Assembly (NCBI GenBank): GCA_947259985.1
Contig: CAMYOJ010000011.1
Location: forward strand, 20,259 to 84,258
DNA: 64,000 nt
Direction: 5' to 3'
DNA from: an uncultured Woeseiaceae bacterium
GTDB lineage: Bacteria > Pseudomonadota > Gammaproteobacteria > Steroidobacterales > Woeseiaceae
How positions within the stretch are numbered: position 1 is the stretch's first letter; every line of letters starts with the position of its first letter. Positions 63,510-64,000 of the stretch are shown here, in pieces. The notes under the pieces were generated by a model. That model made no database searches. It was not told the DNA's origin and saw only the letters and a program-made list of their open reading frames with translations. The position numbers and the translations under genes were made by a program.

Positions 63510-64000
63510 TTAGCTTCCAGCCTGCGAAATCTGCTCTTCAAGAGCATCCATGGCGACCCGCGTGGCCTTGATTGCGAGTTTCTCCTTACCTTTCGCTGTG
63601 TCCTTTGAGCCACTGAGCCTGGCTTTGACGAACGACTTGTGATGCGAATTGAGCAGAAACGAAAACGCGTTGTCGCCGGCAGGCGTCAGGACATAGACAT
63701 GGATACCGAACACCTCGATACGACCGTGCATGGCCGGCGGAAACAGTACTTCCAGAACCATGATGTAGTCGGCGTCGATCTGGCTGGCGCTGACATGCTC
63801 GCCGACGATGCGCATGCTGTTCTGAAACATCTCGAATTGCGACTCGCCTTCCGGTTTCCCCAGATAGATCTGCGCGTCCACTGCGCGAGGGGTCCCGAGG
63901 CCGTTCGTCTCGAGAAAGTCGATTACAAGTTGCCTCGATGCCGTGCAATAGCGGCATATATACGGATCGTGAACGATGGTCGGGTACACAACGATCTCGG
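63510..64000 (-). CDS. Unidentified protein (5' partial at window edge)
   Basis: The frame is open to the window end, so the start may lie outside; GTG 63989 is a possible start. The visible 160 or so residues begin with VYPTIVHDPYICRYC, a CxxC pair followed by a helix (RQLVIDFLETNG), which is loosely glutaredoxin-like in spacing. The middle (MRIVGEHVSASQIDADYIMVLEV) and the C-terminal part (FGIHVYVLTPAGDNAFSFL and KLAIKATRVAMDALEEQ) match no family that I recognise. It is soluble, with no signal peptide in view. Stop is TAA at 63512-63510. Confidence 0.55.
   Translation of the reverse strand, partial: EIVVYPTIVHDPYICRYCTASRQLVIDFLETNGLGTPRAVDAQIYLGKPEGESQFEMFQNSMRIVGEHVSASQIDADYIMVLEVLFPPAMHGRIEVFGIHVYVLTPAGDNAFSFLLNSHHKSFVKARLSGSKDTAKGKEKLAIKATRVAMDALEEQISQAGS

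Noticed and set aside
1..64000. tRNA/rRNA genes, CRISPR arrays, prophage or insertion sequences
   Set aside because: I looked for cloverleaf-like segments, regular short repeats, transposase or integrase motifs and found none that hold up.

Overview
The window looks like chromosomal DNA of a GC-rich gammaproteobacterium. The evidence is the homodimeric-type aceE-aceF-lpd cluster, the rnfABCDGE-nth gene order, monothiol glutaredoxin beside RNase T, two PilT/PilU-type ATPases and mrp-dcd. The respiratory sulfur-type module, multiheme cytochrome and heavy c-di-GMP/phosphorelay content would suit a free-living marine or sediment lineage; that is inference only. I see no tRNA or rRNA gene, CRISPR array, insertion sequence or prophage.

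Layout. 1-8.9 kb (+): a signalling island with a beta-propeller PAS-GGDEF-EAL protein (cut by the left edge), an HDOD protein, a CHASE8-type hybrid kinase preceded by what looks like a yfiR remnant, and a REC-GGDEF-EAL regulator. 8.9-11 kb: an ABC exporter and a broken DUF4440-like gene. 11-19.6 kb: tryptophanase divergent from an operon of two half-size YeeE/YedE transporters, a Tat-exported molybdopterin oxidoreductase, a four-cluster ferredoxin, an NrfD-type membrane subunit and a rhodanese-like lipoprotein without its active cysteine; an 11-haem cytochrome c gene converges on it. 19.6-26.6 kb: DUF885 lipoprotein, broken cold-shock gene with an intact terminator, aldo/keto-reductase-like Tat protein, two YbjQ proteins with an M48 peptidase, and a large lipoprotein. 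26.7-32 kb (+): GAF/PAS-GGDEF-EAL protein and a solute-binding hybrid kinase. 32-36 kb: nadC, PuuD-type membrane domain, glutaredoxin, RNase T, M17 aminopeptidase. 36.3-42.4 kb (+): pyruvate dehydrogenase. 42.4-60 kb: an unbroken minus-strand run of HEAT-repeat/Ser-Thr kinase, two PilT-type ATPases, metG, rnfABCDGE, nth, a DUF1841 gene, a DUF692-DUF2063-DoxX (bufferin/Hvf-type) set, an amino-acid permease and an HExxH-TPR protein. 60.4-64 kb: mrp, dcd, an HNH nuclease-like protein and an unidentified gene cut by the right edge.

How they fit together. The two signalling loci join hybrid kinases to c-di-GMP synthesis and breakdown. The 12.6-19.6 kb block has the parts of a periplasmic Mo/FeS/NrfD respiratory enzyme plus sulfur import and a sulfur-binding-like fold, beside a PLP lyase family that can also release sulfide from cysteine. 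The Rnf complex lies upstream on the same strand as an iron-dependent RiPP-type oxygenase set that has no visible precursor peptide. A protein kinase carrying a HEAT-repeat array sits directly upstream of pilus-retraction ATPases. Three small genes (yfiR-like, DUF4440-like, csp) seem to have lost internal or 5' sequence, which could be real decay or an assembly fault.
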